Part shown: positions 1 through 6,290 of the stretch, in pieces | Position numbering within the stretch: the first letter of the stretch is position 1 | Layout of the letters: every line of letters begins with the position of its first letter | Origin: Gammaproteobacteria bacterium | Lineage (GTDB): Bacteria > Pseudomonadota > Gammaproteobacteria > HK1 | Assembly: GCA_020444775.1 (NCBI GenBank) | Contig: JAGRHX010000233.1 | Coordinates: 1-10,189 of the forward strand | Length of the DNA: 10,189 nucleotides | Direction of reading: 5' to 3' | Made by a program: the position numbers and the translations under genes | Notes under the pieces: generated by a model | Databases searched by the model: none | What the model was told of the DNA's origin: nothing | Seen by the model: only the letters and a program-made list of their open reading frames with translations

Positions 1-350
1 CCATGCAGGGCGCCGGCAACGTCGCCACCTACATGATGGAGACCCTGCTCGAGCGCGGCGTGGCGGCTGATCTCATCGCCCTGGAGTTGAACCGCTTCCT
101 CCACGGCACCACCGTCTACAGCGACTGTTGGGTGCTGGACAAACCGTGGCTGACCCGCTTGTTCGAGGCCGCCGGCACCTCACCCGGCTTCTGGCTCAGC
201 CCCATCGAGCTGATCATCACCGAGCCCCAGCTGCTGGGTTGGGCCTCGATCCGCGATCAGGTCGTGCTCGATCTCGGCCTGACCCGACATCGAGCCAGCG
301 CCGATGCGCTGATCGTCCAGGAGACCTGGGTTCGCAGCCAGGCTGCCTGA
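1..350 (+). CDS. C-terminal part of a probable DEDDh-type 3'-5' exonuclease (5' end outside window)
   Basis: The reading frame is open from the left edge to the TGA at 348-350. The methionine at position 3 is probably internal, because no ribosome site is visible. About 115 residues are seen. Two patterns point to the DEDD exonuclease fold. One is an Exo II-like stretch in which a serine-aspartate is followed by D46 and W49-L50 (numbered from the codon at 3). The other is H96-R-A-x-x-D101, matching the H-x4-D Exo III motif of DEDDh enzymes such as RNase T and the DNA polymerase III epsilon subunit. In that family these residues bind the metals that cleave nucleotides from a 3' end. The N-terminal D-x-E motif lies outside the window, so activity cannot be judged. 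The gene converges on the HAD phosphatase gene with only 22 bp between stops. The family call rests on motifs alone and is moderate. Confidence 0.5.
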   Translation, partial: MQGAGNVATYMMETLLERGVAADLIALELNRFLHGTTVYSDCWVLDKPWLTRLFEAAGTSPGFWLSPIELIITEPQLLGWASIRDQVVLDLGLTRHRASADALIVQETWVRSQAA

Positions 351-372
351 GCGCGCCGGGTCACCGGGACGC

Positions 373-1017
373 TCAGCCCGCGCCAGTGCCCGCCGCCAGC
401 TCGACCAGACCGGTGAGCTCGGCCGGTTGCCGCAAGAACCAGTCCGGGTCTTGCGCGCGCAGCAGATGCTCGGGCTGATAGCCCCAGGCGACCGCGGCGG
501 TACGCACGCCGGCGCGTTTGCCCTCGCGGATGTCGCTGATGGCATCACCGACCATCACGGTCTGATCCGGACGCTGCCGAAGCGCGCGCATCGCCTCGCC
601 GATGCGTTCGGACTTGCTCGTGCCCGACTCAGCGCCGAGCACCCGGGTCACGTGCACCATCAGCCCATGCTGTTCCAGTGACCGGGTGACGGTCGCCGAA
701 TCGGCGGCGGTTACGATCACGATCCGATGCTCCAACGCCAGATCCGACAGTGCCGATTCGATACCGTCGAAGGGGCGCACAGGCCAGCCTTCCATGCGCT
801 GCAGCTCGAAGATTGCCGCGCGATAGCGCGCCCGATCCGCGACGCCTATACCGATGTGCTCGGCCAGTCCGTCAAAGGTGAGCGAACCGATGCTACGCAG
901 ATCCTCGGCACGGGGCTGGCGACCGACACCGATGGCACGTTGCCCGGCCTGACAGTAGCGCAGCAACACGTCGAAGGAATCGACGATCACGCCATCGTAG
1001 TCGAAACAGAACAGCAC
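373..1017 (-). CDS. HAD-superfamily hydrolase, phosphoglycolate phosphatase-like
   Basis: This 214-residue protein has all four haloacid dehalogenase motifs in order. Motif I is D6-Y-D8-G, with D6 the expected nucleophile and D8 the acid/base. Motif II is the threonine T103 in a VIVTAA strand, motif III is K135, and motif IV is G157-D158 with D162, which would hold Mg2+. About 75 residues between D13 and the core form a small alpha-helical C1 cap, as in Gph/PGMB-type phosphatases. Such enzymes hydrolyse small phosphomonoesters in the cytoplasm; the substrate cannot be told from sequence. The start is GTG, chosen because an AAGGAGG site lies 4 nt upstream and the protein begins right at motif I. 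It lies 101 bp downstream of the RraA-like gene on the same strand and may share its transcript. Family confidence is high, substrate confidence low. Confidence 0.9.
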   Translation of the reverse strand: MLFCFDYDGVIVDSFDVLLRYCQAGQRAIGVGRQPRAEDLRSIGSLTFDGLAEHIGIGVADRARYRAAIFELQRMEGWPVRPFDGIESALSDLALEHRIVIVTAADSATVTRSLEQHGLMVHVTRVLGAESGTSKSERIGEAMRALRQRPDQTVMVGDAISDIREGKRAGVRTAAVAWGYQPEHLLRAQDPDWFLRQPAELTGLVELAAGTGAG

Positions 1018-1021
1018 CAGC

Positions 1022-1028
1022 CCTCCTT
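1022..1028 (-). promoter_or_regulatory. Shine-Dalgarno site fixing the GTG start of the HAD gene
   Basis: On the minus strand AAGGAGG stands 4 nt before the GTG at 1017. It is a near-perfect anti-16S match and supports a GTG start rather than a later ATG. Confidence 0.7.
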
Positions 1029-1118
1029 CGGGTGGCTCCGGCTCACGCGCTCGATGGCGACCGCTGAGGCCACCGATTGCCGGTGACCACCGTCGTTGTC
1101 CGGCGTCGAGGACACCGT

Positions 1119-1820
1119 TCAGCGGTCCAGAGACTGCGTCCAGCGTTCGAAATCACGCAAGCACTGCTCGTCGGGTGGATAAAGACCCATGACGCTGGCC
1201 CCGGACTGCACGCGCTCCTGCACATAGGTCTCGAAGAGCTCCTGCTGGATCGCTTCGGCCGCGACCTTGGCCGCCAGCGCGGCGGGTATCACCACCGCGC
1301 CGTCATTGTCACACACCATCAGATCGCCGGGGCAGACCGCGACCCCGCCGCAACCGATCATGTCGCCGTAGCCGGCATAGGCAAGACCCGCGATGCTCGG
1401 TGGCGCCGCGACCCCACAGGCCAGCACCGGCAATCCGACCTTGCGGATCTCGTCCACGTCGCGCACCGGTGAATCGGTCACCGCGGCCATCACGCCACGC
1501 TCACGCAAACGCGCGATGAGGATGTCGCCGAGCGTGCCGGCATCGGGATGGCCGCGGCCGTCGATGACCAGCACCGAGCCGGCCGGCGCGGCCTCGATGG
1601 CGTCTCGCAACGCGTTGTCCGCCGCGTAGCTGGCCGGATCGCACAGATCGTCTCGCCCCGGCACGAAACGCACCGTGAAGGCCGGCCCCACTACCCGTTC
1701 ATCGATCGGATCAAGCGGCTTCGGGCCGCGCAGCCAGCTGCTGCGGATACCGTTCTTGATCAGCACCATCGTCAACGTGGCGGTGCTGACCTTGCGTAAT
1801 TGCGCCATCGTCTCGCTCAT
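1119..1820 (-). CDS. RraA-like / 4-hydroxy-4-methyl-2-oxoglutarate aldolase family protein
   Basis: A 233-residue protein of the RraA/HMG-aldolase fold (formerly labelled dimethylmenaquinone methyltransferase). Seen are an IDGRGHPD segment (about 87-93), a G95-T-L-G-D99 loop, the V-R120-D121 motif that in class II pyruvate aldolases holds the pyruvate carboxylate and the metal, and a PGDLMVCDNDGAVVIP segment (about 164-179). Family aldolases cleave 4-hydroxy-4-methyl-2-oxoglutarate or oxaloacetate in aromatic (protocatechuate, gallate) degradation. Other members (RraA proper) bind RNase E but are shorter, about 160 residues. At 233 residues with the R-D pair kept, an enzymatic role is likelier. 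The frame is open upstream to 1871, but ATG 1820 is preferred because AGGAGG precedes it. The gene is divergent from the NmrA gene and upstream of the HAD gene. The substrate is unknown. Confidence 0.85.
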   Translation of the reverse strand: MSETMAQLRKVSTATLTMVLIKNGIRSSWLRGPKPLDPIDERVVGPAFTVRFVPGRDDLCDPASYAADNALRDAIEAAPAGSVLVIDGRGHPDAGTLGDILIARLRERGVMAAVTDSPVRDVDEIRKVGLPVLACGVAAPPSIAGLAYAGYGDMIGCGGVAVCPGDLMVCDNDGAVVIPAALAAKVAAEAIQQELFETYVQERVQSGASVMGLYPPDEQCLRDFERWTQSLDR

Positions 1821-1827
1821 CGACCAT

Positions 1828-1833
1828 CCTCCT
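1828..1833 (-). promoter_or_regulatory. Shine-Dalgarno site deciding the RraA-like start
   Basis: AGGAGG on the minus strand lies 7 nt before the ATG at 1820. It excludes the 17-residue longer open frame reaching 1871, which would place this site inside the coding region. Confidence 0.75.
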
Positions 1834-1911
1834 ACACTTCCAACTGCCATACATGCTGGATGAGAATGCACCTTCAGTCACGCGTACCCGTCGCGCGACC
1901 GGGCACAGGCC

Positions 1912-1919
1912 GTTCGAAC
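1912..1919. promoter_or_regulatory. Small palindrome in the divergent intergenic region, possible operator
   Basis: GTTCGAAC is an 8-bp perfect palindrome sitting between two GGCC blocks (1908-1911 and 1920-1923 or nearby). It lies in the 162-bp region between the divergent RraA-like and NmrA genes, where a shared operator would be expected. No regulator gene is present and an 8-bp palindrome can arise by chance, so this is only a candidate. Confidence 0.2.
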
Positions 1920-1956
1920 TGGCCCCGTCACCGGCACGGCAATGCGTGAGACAGCG

Positions 1957-1981
1957 GGGAGACAACCGTCCGGGAGACAAC
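1957..1981 (+). repeat. Direct repeat GGGAGACAAC, two copies 15 bp apart, at the NmrA ribosome site
   Basis: Copies at 1957-1966 and 1972-1981 are identical. The second copy ends 1 nt before the ATG at 1983 and carries the GGGAG that serves as its Shine-Dalgarno site. The first copy is therefore a duplicated ribosome-binding element or half of a protein or RNA binding site. Confidence 0.6.
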
Positions 1982-1982
1982 G

Positions 1983-2891
1983 ATGATCAACGTGCTGCTG
2001 ACCGGCGCAACCGGTCTGGTCGGTGGCGAGGTGGCGCGTCTGCTCGGCACCGCGAGCAACGAAGCGGATCTCGCCGGCCGCTGCCGGCTACATGCGCTGG
2101 TTCGCGATCGGCAACGCGCGCAGTCCCTGAGCACGGCCGGCGTGACGCTCATCGAAGCCGATCTGGACGATCTGGCCAGCCTGGCGCCGGCCGTCGAGCA
2201 AATGGATGCGGTACTGCTGGTCTCCCCGGCGACGCCCGAGATGGTCCGCCAGCAAGGCAATCTCGTCGACGCGCTCGCCAATGCCGCGAAGGCGTCGGGC
2301 AAATCCGCACACGTGGTCAAGATCTCCGGCTTCATGACCGCGCTGGACTCGGCTTCGCGCAGCGGACGCTGGCACGCCGCCATCGAGGCACACATCGAGT
2401 CCGCGGGACTGCCGGCAACGCTACTACGTCCGCCCTTCTTCATGCAGAACCTGCTGCGCCTGCAGCCGCACTCGGTCCAGGGCGAGCGCCTCGCCGTGCC
2501 GCTGCAGCATGGCCGTATCGCCATGGTCGACGCACGCGACCTCGCCGCGGTCGCCGCCCGCGGTCTGCTCGACCGCGCGCAGGCCGGCGCGCGCTACCTG
2601 GTCACCGGCCCGCGGGCCGTCGGCTTCGACGAGGTCGCGCGGGCGATGTCCACGGTGCTGGAGCGTCCGGTCCGTCACGACCCCATCAGCCCCGAGCAGA
2701 TGGCCGAGCGACTGCGTGCCCTGGGCACGCCGGCGTGGCGTATCGAGGTGGTGCTCGAGTTCTATGCCGGCTTCGAGGCCGGGCTTGCCGCGCCGCTGTC
2801 CGACACGGTGCAGCGTGTGACCGGTCGCGCCCCGCTGGACCTGGAGGCATTCCTGATCGCGCATCGCGACGTGCTGCGCGCGGCTTGCTGA
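1983..2891 (+). CDS. NmrA-family NAD(P)-binding protein (atypical SDR)
   Basis: A 302-residue protein starting directly with a Rossmann beta strand and the glycine motif T7-G8-A-T-G11-L-V-G14, typical of atypical short-chain dehydrogenases. An arginine at the end of the second strand (ALVRD) favours NADP(H). An LRPPFFMQNLL segment corresponds to the LRPGFFMENL signature of the NmrA/HSCARG/YtfG-like group. The classical SDR YxxxK pair is not evident, as is usual here. Members act either as NAD(P)H-dependent reductases (for example on quinones) or as redox-sensing regulators, and the sequence does not separate these. The ATG follows a GGGAG site by 7 nt. The old yellow enzyme gene lies 204 bp downstream on the same strand. 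Cytoplasmic; no signal peptide. Confidence 0.85.
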   Translation: MINVLLTGATGLVGGEVARLLGTASNEADLAGRCRLHALVRDRQRAQSLSTAGVTLIEADLDDLASLAPAVEQMDAVLLVSPATPEMVRQQGNLVDALANAAKASGKSAHVVKISGFMTALDSASRSGRWHAAIEAHIESAGLPATLLRPPFFMQNLLRLQPHSVQGERLAVPLQHGRIAMVDARDLAAVAARGLLDRAQAGARYLVTGPRAVGFDEVARAMSTVLERPVRHDPISPEQMAERLRALGTPAWRIEVVLEFYAGFEAGLAAPLSDTVQRVTGRAPLDLEAFLIAHRDVLRAAC

Positions 2892-2953
2892 GACACTCGA
2901 CACCCCTGCCGTCATCCCAGACGACGTCTCGCGCCACGTCCCGGGCCCGGTAC

Positions 2954-2982
2954 CACCGCGGACTTTGTCGGTGCGCTAAACT
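2954..2982 (+). promoter_or_regulatory. Candidate promoter upstream of the old yellow enzyme gene
   Basis: TAAACT at 2977-2982 resembles a sigma70 -10 box and is the most A/T-rich spot in the 204-bp gap between NmrA and the old yellow enzyme gene. The hexamer at the expected -35 position (2954-2959) is a poor match, so the promoter would be weak or activator-dependent. Confidence 0.2.
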
Positions 2983-3013
2983 CTGCGCCGATTTCACCAA
3001 CCATCGACCGGCC

Positions 3014-3037
3014 CGGCGCCTCGAGCGGCGCCGCTCG
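3014..3037. repeat. Overlapping inverted repeats in the 5' leader of the old yellow enzyme gene
   Basis: CGAGCGGCGCCGCTCG at 3022-3037 is a perfect 16-bp palindrome. Overlapping it, CGGCGCC (3014-3020) can pair with GGCGCCG (3027-3033) around a 6-nt loop. The two structures exclude each other in RNA. The element lies 58 bp before the ATG at 3096. It could be an operator, a leader structure or a terminator-like hairpin, although no T-run follows. Confidence 0.4.
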
Positions 3038-3095
3038 CCGCGTCCCATCCCAACGCGACACACTCCTACGCGACAGACCACAGGACCCGAGCATC

Positions 3096-4229
3096 ATGAG
3101 CAGCGCGCTTTTCTCCAGCTATCGCCTGCGTGGCGTCACCCTCCCCAACCGCACGGTGGTCTCACCCATGTGTGAGTACAGCGCGGTGGATGGCAACGCC
3201 CAGGACTGGCACCTGATGCATCTGGGCCAGTTCGCCACTTCCGGCATCGGCCTGGTGATCACCGAGGCCGCCGCGGTCGAGCCGCGTGGTCGTATCACCC
3301 GCGAATGCCTGGGTCTTTGGTGTGACGAGAACGAGGCCGCGCTGGAGCGGGTGATCCGGTTCTGCCGGGAGTTCGGCCAGGCCCGGCTCGGTATCCAGCT
3401 CGCCCACGCCGGACGCAAGGCCTCGACCCATCGCCCCTGGGAAGGTCGGGACCCGCTGCGTGCCGACCAGGGCGCCTGGGAGACGGTGAGCAGCTCACCC
3501 AACCCACACACCGAGGGCTGGCACACGCCACGCAGCATGGACCGCGCCGAGATGGAAGTGGTCAAGCAGGCCTTCGTCGACGCCACCCGTCGCGCGGCCC
3601 GCATCGGCTTCGATCTGGTCGAGGTGCACGGCGCTCATGGCTATCTGCTCCACGAGTTCCTCTCGCCCATCGCCAACACCCGCAACGACGAGTACGGCGG
3701 CACCTTGGAGAATCGCATGCGCTACCCGCTGGAGGTGTTCGCGGCGATGCGCGAGGTGTGGCCCGAGGACAAGGTCATGGGTCTGCGGGTCTCGGCTACC
3801 GACTGGGCCGAGCACGGCTGGACGCCGGAAGATGCCTGCGAGTTCGCCCGCCGCTTGAAGAGCCTGGGCTGCGACTACATCTGCGCCTCCAGCGGCGGCA
3901 TCACCGAGGCCCAGAAGATCGAGCTGGGTGAAGGTTATCAGGTGCGCTTTGCCGCGCAGATCCGCCGCGAGACCGAGATGCCGACCATGGCGGTAGGCAT
4001 GATCTACGATCCGCATCACGCCGAACGCATCGTCAGCTCTGGCGAGGCGGACATGGTCGCCCTGGCGCGCGGCCTGCTGTTCGACCCGCACTGGGCGCAG
4101 CGTGCCGCCGCCGCGCTGGACGCCGAGACCGCGAGCCCGCCCCAGTACGAGCGCGCCTACAACTTCCGCTTCCTGCGTGAGAAGGAGAAGGCCTGGGCAC
4201 GCCCGGCGCCGGATCGGCTCGAAGCGTGA
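3096..4229 (+). CDS. NADH:flavin oxidoreductase, old yellow enzyme family (XenA/YqjM class)
   Basis: A 377-residue FMN-dependent TIM-barrel ene-reductase. Seen are the N-terminal N18-R19 and P24-M25-C26, the redox-tuning cysteine that marks the XenA/YqjM class. Next come LAHAGRK (about 102-108), then H178-G-A-H181-G-Y183, the two histidines that bind the carbonyl of the enone plus the proton-donor tyrosine. NxRxDEYGGxxENR (about 194-207), an LRVSATDW strand, the AVGMI and ALARGLLFDP phosphate-binding segments and a C-terminal QYER arginine complete the pattern. The loop with RPWEG and ADxGAWETV is closer to xenobiotic reductase A than to B. subtilis YqjM. The enzymes reduce activated C=C bonds using NAD(P)H; the natural substrate is unknown. 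The crotonase gene follows after 83 bp, suggesting a joint catabolic role. A weak AGGA-type site precedes the ATG. Confidence 0.95.
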   Translation: MSSALFSSYRLRGVTLPNRTVVSPMCEYSAVDGNAQDWHLMHLGQFATSGIGLVITEAAAVEPRGRITRECLGLWCDENEAALERVIRFCREFGQARLGIQLAHAGRKASTHRPWEGRDPLRADQGAWETVSSSPNPHTEGWHTPRSMDRAEMEVVKQAFVDATRRAARIGFDLVEVHGAHGYLLHEFLSPIANTRNDEYGGTLENRMRYPLEVFAAMREVWPEDKVMGLRVSATDWAEHGWTPEDACEFARRLKSLGCDYICASSGGITEAQKIELGEGYQVRFAAQIRRETEMPTMAVGMIYDPHHAERIVSSGEADMVALARGLLFDPHWAQRAAAALDAETASPPQYERAYNFRFLREKEKAWARPAPDRLEA

Positions 4230-4266
4230 CACCCGGTAAGCACCCGAACGGCCGTGGAACACCGAC

Positions 4267-4289
4267 GCGCCCGGCATGAGGCCGGGCGC
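4267..4289 (+). terminator. GC-rich hairpin between the old yellow enzyme and crotonase genes
   Basis: GCGCCCGGC (4267-4275) pairs perfectly with GCCGGGCGC (4281-4289) around a 5-nt ATGAG loop. There is no T-run after it, so it is not a classical intrinsic terminator. It ends about 8 nt before the GGAGG ribosome site of the next gene. It may attenuate transcription or protect the 3' end of the upstream mRNA. Confidence 0.4.
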
Positions 4290-4312
4290 AGAACCTTGGA
4301 GGTGGAGGACGC

Positions 4313-5143
4313 ATGAGCGATCAGGGTTTCGAGACGATACTCTATACCGTAGCTGAGAAGGTCGCGCACATTCGCACCAATCGCCCGCGTTATCGCAACG
4401 CGCAGAGCCGCGTCATGCTCGAGGAGCTGGATCGTGCCTTCGCGCTCGCCGACCAGGATCCAGACGTCAATGTGATCGTGCTCTCCGGCGCAGGCGATCA
4501 TTTCTCGGCCGGGCACGATCTGGGCACCGAGGAGGAGCGCGCCGATCGCGCGCAGCGGCCCTGGCGCGAGGGCATACGCGGCTGGTACGAACGCACCTAT
4601 GAGCAGTTCTACGCCAACACCCTGCGCTGGCGGAACGTGAGCAAGCCCACGGTATGCGCCGTGCAAGGCTACTGCATCTTTGGCGGTTGGATGATCGCCT
4701 CGGCCTGCGACTGCATCTTCGCCGCCGACGACGCGATGTTCCTCGGCAGCCACTTCCAGTACTTCGCCCTGCCCTGGGACCTGCATCCACGCAAGGCCAA
4801 GGAGCTGTTGTTCGAGAGCCGGTTCATCGACGCCCGCGAGGCCATGGACCTGGGACTGGTCAACCGGGTCTACCCGTCGGACGAGCTGCTCGAGAAGACC
4901 CTGGCCTGGGCCACCCAGGTGGCGCAGAACGACCCGTTCCTGATGCGCATGTCCAAGCTCGCGGTCAATCACGCCGAGGAGACCCAGGGCTTCACCGCGC
5001 ACACAACCGCCGCGCATGCGTACTACACCCTGGCACGGATGGGTGAGTACGATCCCGACTCGTACATCGGCGATCCGAACGCCAGACGCCGACCGATGGT
5101 ACAGGTAGCGATGGACAACTATCATCGCGCGCGCAAGCCCTGA
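4313..5143 (+). CDS. Enoyl-CoA hydratase/isomerase (crotonase) family protein with atypical active site
   Basis: A 276-residue crotonase-fold protein. The first oxyanion-hole segment is F-S-A66-G67-H-D-L70. The second is G119-Y-C-I-F-G124-G125-W, followed by an ACD helix end and an LPWD turn. Aligned by eye with rat mitochondrial enoyl-CoA hydratase, catalytic Glu144 falls on M127 and Glu164 on H147. Both acid/base residues of true hydratases are therefore replaced. It probably binds a CoA thioester but is unlikely to do simple syn-hydration. Isomerase, C-C hydrolase or decarboxylase-like chemistry is possible. An insert of about 20 residues rich in E/R/W after DLG (72-95) covers the site. 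The start is supported by GGAGG about 6-12 nt upstream. It lies 83 bp after the old yellow enzyme gene on the same strand, plausibly one operon. The fold is sure; the reaction is unknown. Confidence 0.9.
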   Translation: MSDQGFETILYTVAEKVAHIRTNRPRYRNAQSRVMLEELDRAFALADQDPDVNVIVLSGAGDHFSAGHDLGTEEERADRAQRPWREGIRGWYERTYEQFYANTLRWRNVSKPTVCAVQGYCIFGGWMIASACDCIFAADDAMFLGSHFQYFALPWDLHPRKAKELLFESRFIDAREAMDLGLVNRVYPSDELLEKTLAWATQVAQNDPFLMRMSKLAVNHAEETQGFTAHTTAAHAYYTLARMGEYDPDSYIGDPNARRRPMVQVAMDNYHRARKP

Positions 5144-5483
5144 GGAGCGCCGCCGCGCCGCCCCATCCCGCCAACCGATCCACCCCGGAGCGTGACGTAC
5201 ATCGCGTTTCCGGGGTCGCTCAGCGCTGAGCCCATCCCGCCCACGCCGACCCGACACGACGACACCCGCCGCTCCCCGTGAGCCAGTCCACAAAACGCGC
5301 GCATCCGGGGTGTTGAGTGTGAACCATCCGACATCCCGGGCGAATCACCCTGTCTGGGTTGACGCACTTCACGGAATCACGCCCTGTCAGCACCTATCTT
5401 GAGCGCGCCTTCAGACGCGGCGCCGGAGCGAGCGCTTCTTGCACCGTGCAAGGGCAATGCACTTTCTTCCAAGAGGTACAGGG
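5144..5483. other. 340-bp non-coding region with several inverted repeats
   Basis: I find no convincing gene here. Contents in order are as follows. CCCCGGA (5183-5189) pairs with TCCGGGG (5209-5215) around a 19-nt loop, a possible weak end-of-operon structure. CTCAGCGCTGAG (5219-5230) is a perfect 12-bp palindrome. A near-direct repeat AATCAC-(GC)-CCTGTC occurs at 5343-5354 and 5375-5388. TTGACG at 5359-5364 looks like a -35 box, but no good -10 follows at 16-18 nt. TATCTT at 5395-5400 could be a -10 box with a weak -35. A TGCAC-rich palindrome lies just before the next gene. The promoter of the exported-protein/protease pair should lie in the right half. Confidence 0.5.
5438..5462. promoter_or_regulatory. 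TGCAC inverted repeats just upstream of the exported-protein/protease operon
   Basis: CTTGCAC (5438-5444) and GTGCAAG (5446-5452) form a perfect 7+7 inverted repeat around one C. GTGCA (5446-5450) can also pair with a third block, TGCAC (5458-5462). The element ends 21 bp before the ATG at 5484. The spacing-1 palindrome resembles operators of dimeric helix-turn-helix regulators. In RNA it would give alternative hairpins near the ribosome site. No regulator is encoded nearby. Confidence 0.4.
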
Positions 5484-6290
5484 ATGATGACCAGACATTC
5501 GACAGCCGTGTTGATTCTCTGCGCATCGATGCTCCCCGGCATCGTCGGCGCAAGCACCATCAGACCGATGGGATTCACCAAAATGGCGACGCAAGCGCAG
5601 GAGATCGTCATCGGTAAGGTGGTCGAGCAACGCGTGCTCGCGCTCGGCAACGACATCCGCAAGGACGACGTGAAGAAGGATTCGCTGGCGCCGTACAGCG
5701 AGCAGGAGCAGACCAAGGACGGCCGCGCCGTGGCCGAGGCCATCGACGCCGAGCTCAACCGCGCCGAGGCCATCGAGACCGTCGAAGGCGGTCGCATGCT
5801 GTTCACCGAGATTACCTTCGATGTCGAGCACCGGGTCGAGGGCAAGGGTGAGTCGACCATCAAGCTCATAGTCGCTGGCGGCAACGACGGCGAGCTACAG
5901 GTGACGGTCCACGGCATGCCGACCTTCAAGACCGGTGAGCGCTACATGCTGTTCCTGCGACCGGGCTACGGCGAGGTGGCCGATCCGGTGATGGGTGTGA
6001 ACCAGGGCTTCTTCCAGATCGGCGTGGACGAGTACACCGGCCAGCAGGTCCTGCGTAATGCCGATGGTGCGCTGGTCGCCGATGTGATCGACGACCGCCT
6101 ACAGCTGGCCCTCGACATTCGCGAGCAGAGCAAGATGCGACTCGGCGCGGCGCCGGTTCCAGACAACGCTCGCGGTGCGCTGGCGCGCACCAGCCCCGAG
6201 GTCGCCGAATACTGGGAACGGCTGAGACCGGCCCTCACCGTCGGTGAATTCATCGACGCGATACATGCTGCAAAGGAGGCAGGTAAATGA
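5484..6290 (+). CDS. Exported protein of unknown function, coupled to a metalloprotease gene
   Basis: A 268-residue protein with a signal peptide: residues 1-5 carry the charge, 6-22 are hydrophobic, and a likely signal peptidase I site is VGA-S at 23/24. C13 is not in a lipobox. After cleavage comes a TKMATQAQEIVIGKVVE strand region (32-48), then a charged insert of about 50 residues (55-105). A beta-rich core follows (106-160), ending in GMPTFKTGERYMLFL, then a VMGVNQGFFQI stretch (169-179) and a helical C-terminus. From memory this resembles exported proteins found beside secreted metalloproteases, with an OB-fold-like, TIMP-like look; this is not proven. The frame is open back to a TTG at 5439, but ATG 5484 is chosen for its AGAGGT site and the signal peptide. 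Its stop overlaps the protease start by ATGA, so the two proteins are likely made together. Confidence 0.8.
   Translation: MMTRHSTAVLILCASMLPGIVGASTIRPMGFTKMATQAQEIVIGKVVEQRVLALGNDIRKDDVKKDSLAPYSEQEQTKDGRAVAEAIDAELNRAEAIETVEGGRMLFTEITFDVEHRVEGKGESTIKLIVAGGNDGELQVTVHGMPTFKTGERYMLFLRPGYGEVADPVMGVNQGFFQIGVDEYTGQQVLRNADGALVADVIDDRLQLALDIREQSKMRLGAAPVPDNARGALARTSPEVAEYWERLRPALTVGEFIDAIHAAKEAGK
6272..6279 (+). promoter_or_regulatory. Shine-Dalgarno site of the metalloprotease inside the upstream gene
   Basis: AAAGGAGG lies 7 nt before the ATG at 6287, within the last codons of the exported-protein gene. Together with the ATGA overlap it indicates translational coupling with strong initiation. Confidence 0.75.

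Noticed and set aside
1071..1085. CACCG/CGGTG hairpin between the RraA-like and HAD genes
   Set aside because: The stem is only 5 bp with no T-run, within chance expectation for this base composition.
1853..3175. Long open frame of 440 codons on the plus strand over the NmrA gene
   Set aside because: It is arginine/alanine-rich low-complexity translation in a shifted frame of the clear NmrA gene, runs through the following intergenic region, and has no recognisable motif. GC-rich DNA gives such shadow frames.
4157..5293. Long minus-strand open frame of 378 codons opposite the crotonase gene
   Set aside because: It lies antisense to a strongly supported crotonase gene, shows no domain, and has no convincing ribosome site.
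5359..5387. TTGACG as a -35 box
   Set aside because: No acceptable -10 hexamer lies at 16-18 nt spacing, so I did not list it as a promoter.
5439..5483. TTG start extending the exported protein by 15 residues
   Set aside because: The extension would put a polar stretch before the signal peptide and has no ribosome site. The AGAGGT before ATG 5484 fits better.
5496..5525. Possible lipoprotein cysteine (C13) in the exported protein
   Set aside because: The residue before the cysteine is leucine, not G/A/S, and the hydrophobic segment continues beyond it, so it is not a lipobox.
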